Source: Xanthomonas sp. SI (GTDB lineage: Bacteria; Pseudomonadota; Gammaproteobacteria; Xanthomonadales; Xanthomonadaceae). From it: DNA of 64,000 nucleotides. The DNA is taken from NCBI RefSeq assembly GCF_014236855.1, contig NZ_CP051261.1, forward strand, positions 3,968,001 through 4,032,000, written 5' to 3'. The position numbers and the translations under genes were made by a program. Of this stretch, positions 62,584-64,000 are shown one piece after another. Position 1 is the stretch's first letter; each line of letters opens with the position of its first letter. A model generated the notes under the pieces. The model saw only the letters and a list, made by a program, of their open reading frames with translations, made no database searches and was not told the DNA's origin.

Positions 62584-64000
62584 GCGCGGCCACGCTGCGC
62601 TGGAACGACTGGCCGCTGACCCGCAAGAGCCTGGCGGTGGTAGCGCTGCCGCTGTTGCTGCTGCTGGCGGCATTGGTGGCGATCTACAGCGTGGAACGGC
62701 AGAACATCGCCGCCGAGAACGACGTGCGCCAGACCCTGGAGGTGCTCAGCGACCTGTACGAGGCGCATGCGCTGCTGGCCGAGACCGCGGCCGGCGTGCG
62801 CGGCTACCGGCTGGTGCGGCAGGACGCGTTCCTGACCCCGTACCGCGACGCCGAGCCGCGCCTGCAGACCGTGGTGCAGCGCCTGGCGCAGCGCATCACC
62901 GATCCGCGGCAGGCGCAGCGCTTCGCCCGCATCCAGCCGCTGTTCGCGGAGAAGATGCAGGGCTGGCGCCGGCTGCTGGCGCCGGACCTGAGCCGCGAGG
63001 AAGAGATCCGCCAGCTCAGCGAAGGCAAGGTCAAGCTCGACATCCTGCGCGCCGAACTGCGCGAACTGCGCAACTACGAGACCGCGCAGTTGCAGGTCCG
63101 CACCGCCAAGGCGCAGGCGCTGCGCCAGCGCAACCTGCTGATCACCCTGTGCGCGGCGATGCTCGGCGGACTCGGCGCGGTGTTCGCGGTGGCCTGGTTC
63201 GCCTCCTCGCTGTCGCGGCGGCTGCGCGTGCTCTCCGCCAATGCCGACCGCCTGGGCGAAGGCCTGCCGCTGGCGCCGCAACTGCGCACCGGCGACGAAC
63301 TGGGCCAGGTCGCGCAACGCCTGGACCAGGCCAGCACCCTGCTCGCCGCGCGTGCCGCCGAAGCGCAGTCGGCGCGGCGCGAGGCCGAGGCCGCCAACCG
63401 CGCCAAGACCGAGTTCCTGTCGCGCAGCAGCCACGAGCTGCGCACCCCGCTCAACGCCATCCTCGGCTATGCGCAGGTGCTGGAGATGGACCTGCCCGGC
63501 GCCGCGCAGCGCGGCCAGCTGCAGCACATCCTCGGCGCCGGGCGGCACCTGCTCGGGCTGATCACCGAGCTGCTGGACATCGCCCGCATCGAGGCCGACC
63601 AGCTCGACCTGAGCCCGCAGCCGGTCCCGGTGCGCGCGGCGATCGAGGAAGCGCTGGGCCTGGTCGCGCCCGAGGCGAAGACCCGCGGCATCGCCCTGCA
63701 ACCGCTGCAGGTCCCGCCCGCCTGGACCGTGCGCGCCGATCCGCAGCGCCTGCGCCAGGTGCTGATCAACCTGCTGTCGAACGCGATCAAGTTCAACCGC
63801 CCCGGCGGCGCGGTGCGGGTGAGCGCCGAGCAGCAGGGCGAGTTCCTGTGCATCGCCGTGCACGACCAGGGCCACGGCCTGTCGGCCGAGCAGGTGCAGC
63901 GCCTGTTCACCCCGTTCGAGCGGCTCGGCGCGGAGCGCTCGGCGATCGAAGGCACCGGCCTGGGCCTGGCGTTGAGCAAGCGCCTGACCGAAGCGATGGG
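62580..64000 (+). CDS. membrane sensor histidine kinase (gene runs off the window)
   Basis: At least 473 residues from a GTG overlapping the LuxR stop. TM1 at about 18-38, a CHASE3-like periplasmic domain (about 40-175), TM2 at about 184-208, HAMP, then HisKA with H285 in SSHELRTPLN and HATPase motifs (NLLSNAIKF, DQGHGL, GTGLGLALS). The domain before the His is SRSSHELR where MSHELR is usual. The 3' end is missing, so it is unknown whether a receiver domain follows (hybrid kinase). Confidence 0.92.
   Translation, partial: MSAATLRWNDWPLTRKSLAVVALPLLLLLAALVAIYSVERQNIAAENDVRQTLEVLSDLYEAHALLAETAAGVRGYRLVRQDAFLTPYRDAEPRLQTVVQRLAQRITDPRQAQRFARIQPLFAEKMQGWRRLLAPDLSREEEIRQLSEGKVKLDILRAELRELRNYETAQLQVRTAKAQALRQRNLLITLCAAMLGGLGAVFAVAWFASSLSRRLRVLSANADRLGEGLPLAPQLRTGDELGQVAQRLDQASTLLAARAAEAQSARREAEAANRAKTEFLSRSSHELRTPLNAILGYAQVLEMDLPGAAQRGQLQHILGAGRHLLGLITELLDIARIEADQLDLSPQPVPVRAAIEEALGLVAPEAKTRGIALQPLQVPPAWTVRADPQRLRQVLINLLSNAIKFNRPGGAVRVSAEQQGEFLCIAVHDQGHGLSAEQVQRLFTPFERLGAERSAIEGTGLGLALSKRLTEAM

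Overview
The window is a GC-rich chromosomal segment of a Xanthomonas-like gammaproteobacterium (Xanthomonadaceae). This rests on gene order and protein identity: tRNA-Tyr/Gly/Thr-tuf followed by tRNA-Trp-secE-nusG-rplKAJL-rpoBC, a GT41 protein whose catalytic residues fall at the same positions as in the X. campestris OGT, a 313-residue proline iminopeptidase of the Xanthomonas type, the ahpC / ahpF-oxyR-orfX peroxide locus, and GTAG/GGAG-headed REP sequences. No phage, insertion sequence, CRISPR array or rRNA gene was seen.

Layout. 1-10.9 kb, all on the minus strand: the transcription/translation block (5' part of rpoC, rpoB, rplL, rplJ, rplA, rplK, nusG, secE, tRNA-Trp, tuf, tRNA-Thr, tRNA-Gly, tRNA-Tyr). 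11-18 kb, minus: ychF, pth, rplY, prs, tRNA-Gln, ispE, lolB and a large TPR protein; the last CDSs overlap as an operon. 18-25 kb, plus: hemA-prfA, an OGT-like glycosyltransferase, an ABM-like protein behind a SoxR-like promoter, moaB, and a translationally coupled HTH-PPK2 pair. 25-29 kb: an acylphosphatase/TlpA/YihY operon (minus) and wrbA, a DUF2069 protein, a one-domain asparaginase and ybaK (plus). 29.6-39 kb: a secreted S8 protease, ilvE, sufT, and a pnt transhydrogenase locus that is interrupted by an oppositely oriented ECF sigma / putative anti-sigma / DUF3106 cassette. 39.5-44.3 kb: two tandem DUF1631 paralogues. 44.5-53.5 kb: metabolic and repair genes (nitroreductase, 5'-3' exonuclease, SDR/LysR pair, Nudix, N-formylglutamate amidohydrolase, transglutaminase-like, Pip, PrmC). 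53.5-58 kb: the peroxide-stress locus with a recognisable OxyR site and promoter. 58-64 kb: rnk, tal, a DJ-1 family protein, msrA, an NTF2-like protein and a LuxR / sensor kinase pair cut by the window end.

Themes. Redox and oxidative-stress functions recur (AhpC/F, OxyR, MsrA, TlpA, WrbA, transhydrogenase, a SoxR-like operator), though they do not form one operon. Two repeat families mark the intergenic spaces: REP elements, and G-rich GGGATT/GGGAAT arrays that in four cases are arranged as long inverted repeats between housekeeping genes, including rplL/rpoB and rplA/rplJ. The candidates most worth following for new biology are the sigma/anti-sigma/DUF3106 cassette, the GGGATT hairpins inside the ribosomal/RNA polymerase operon, the SoxR-like box before the ABM gene, the HTH-PPK2 pair and the receiver-less LuxR/kinase pair.
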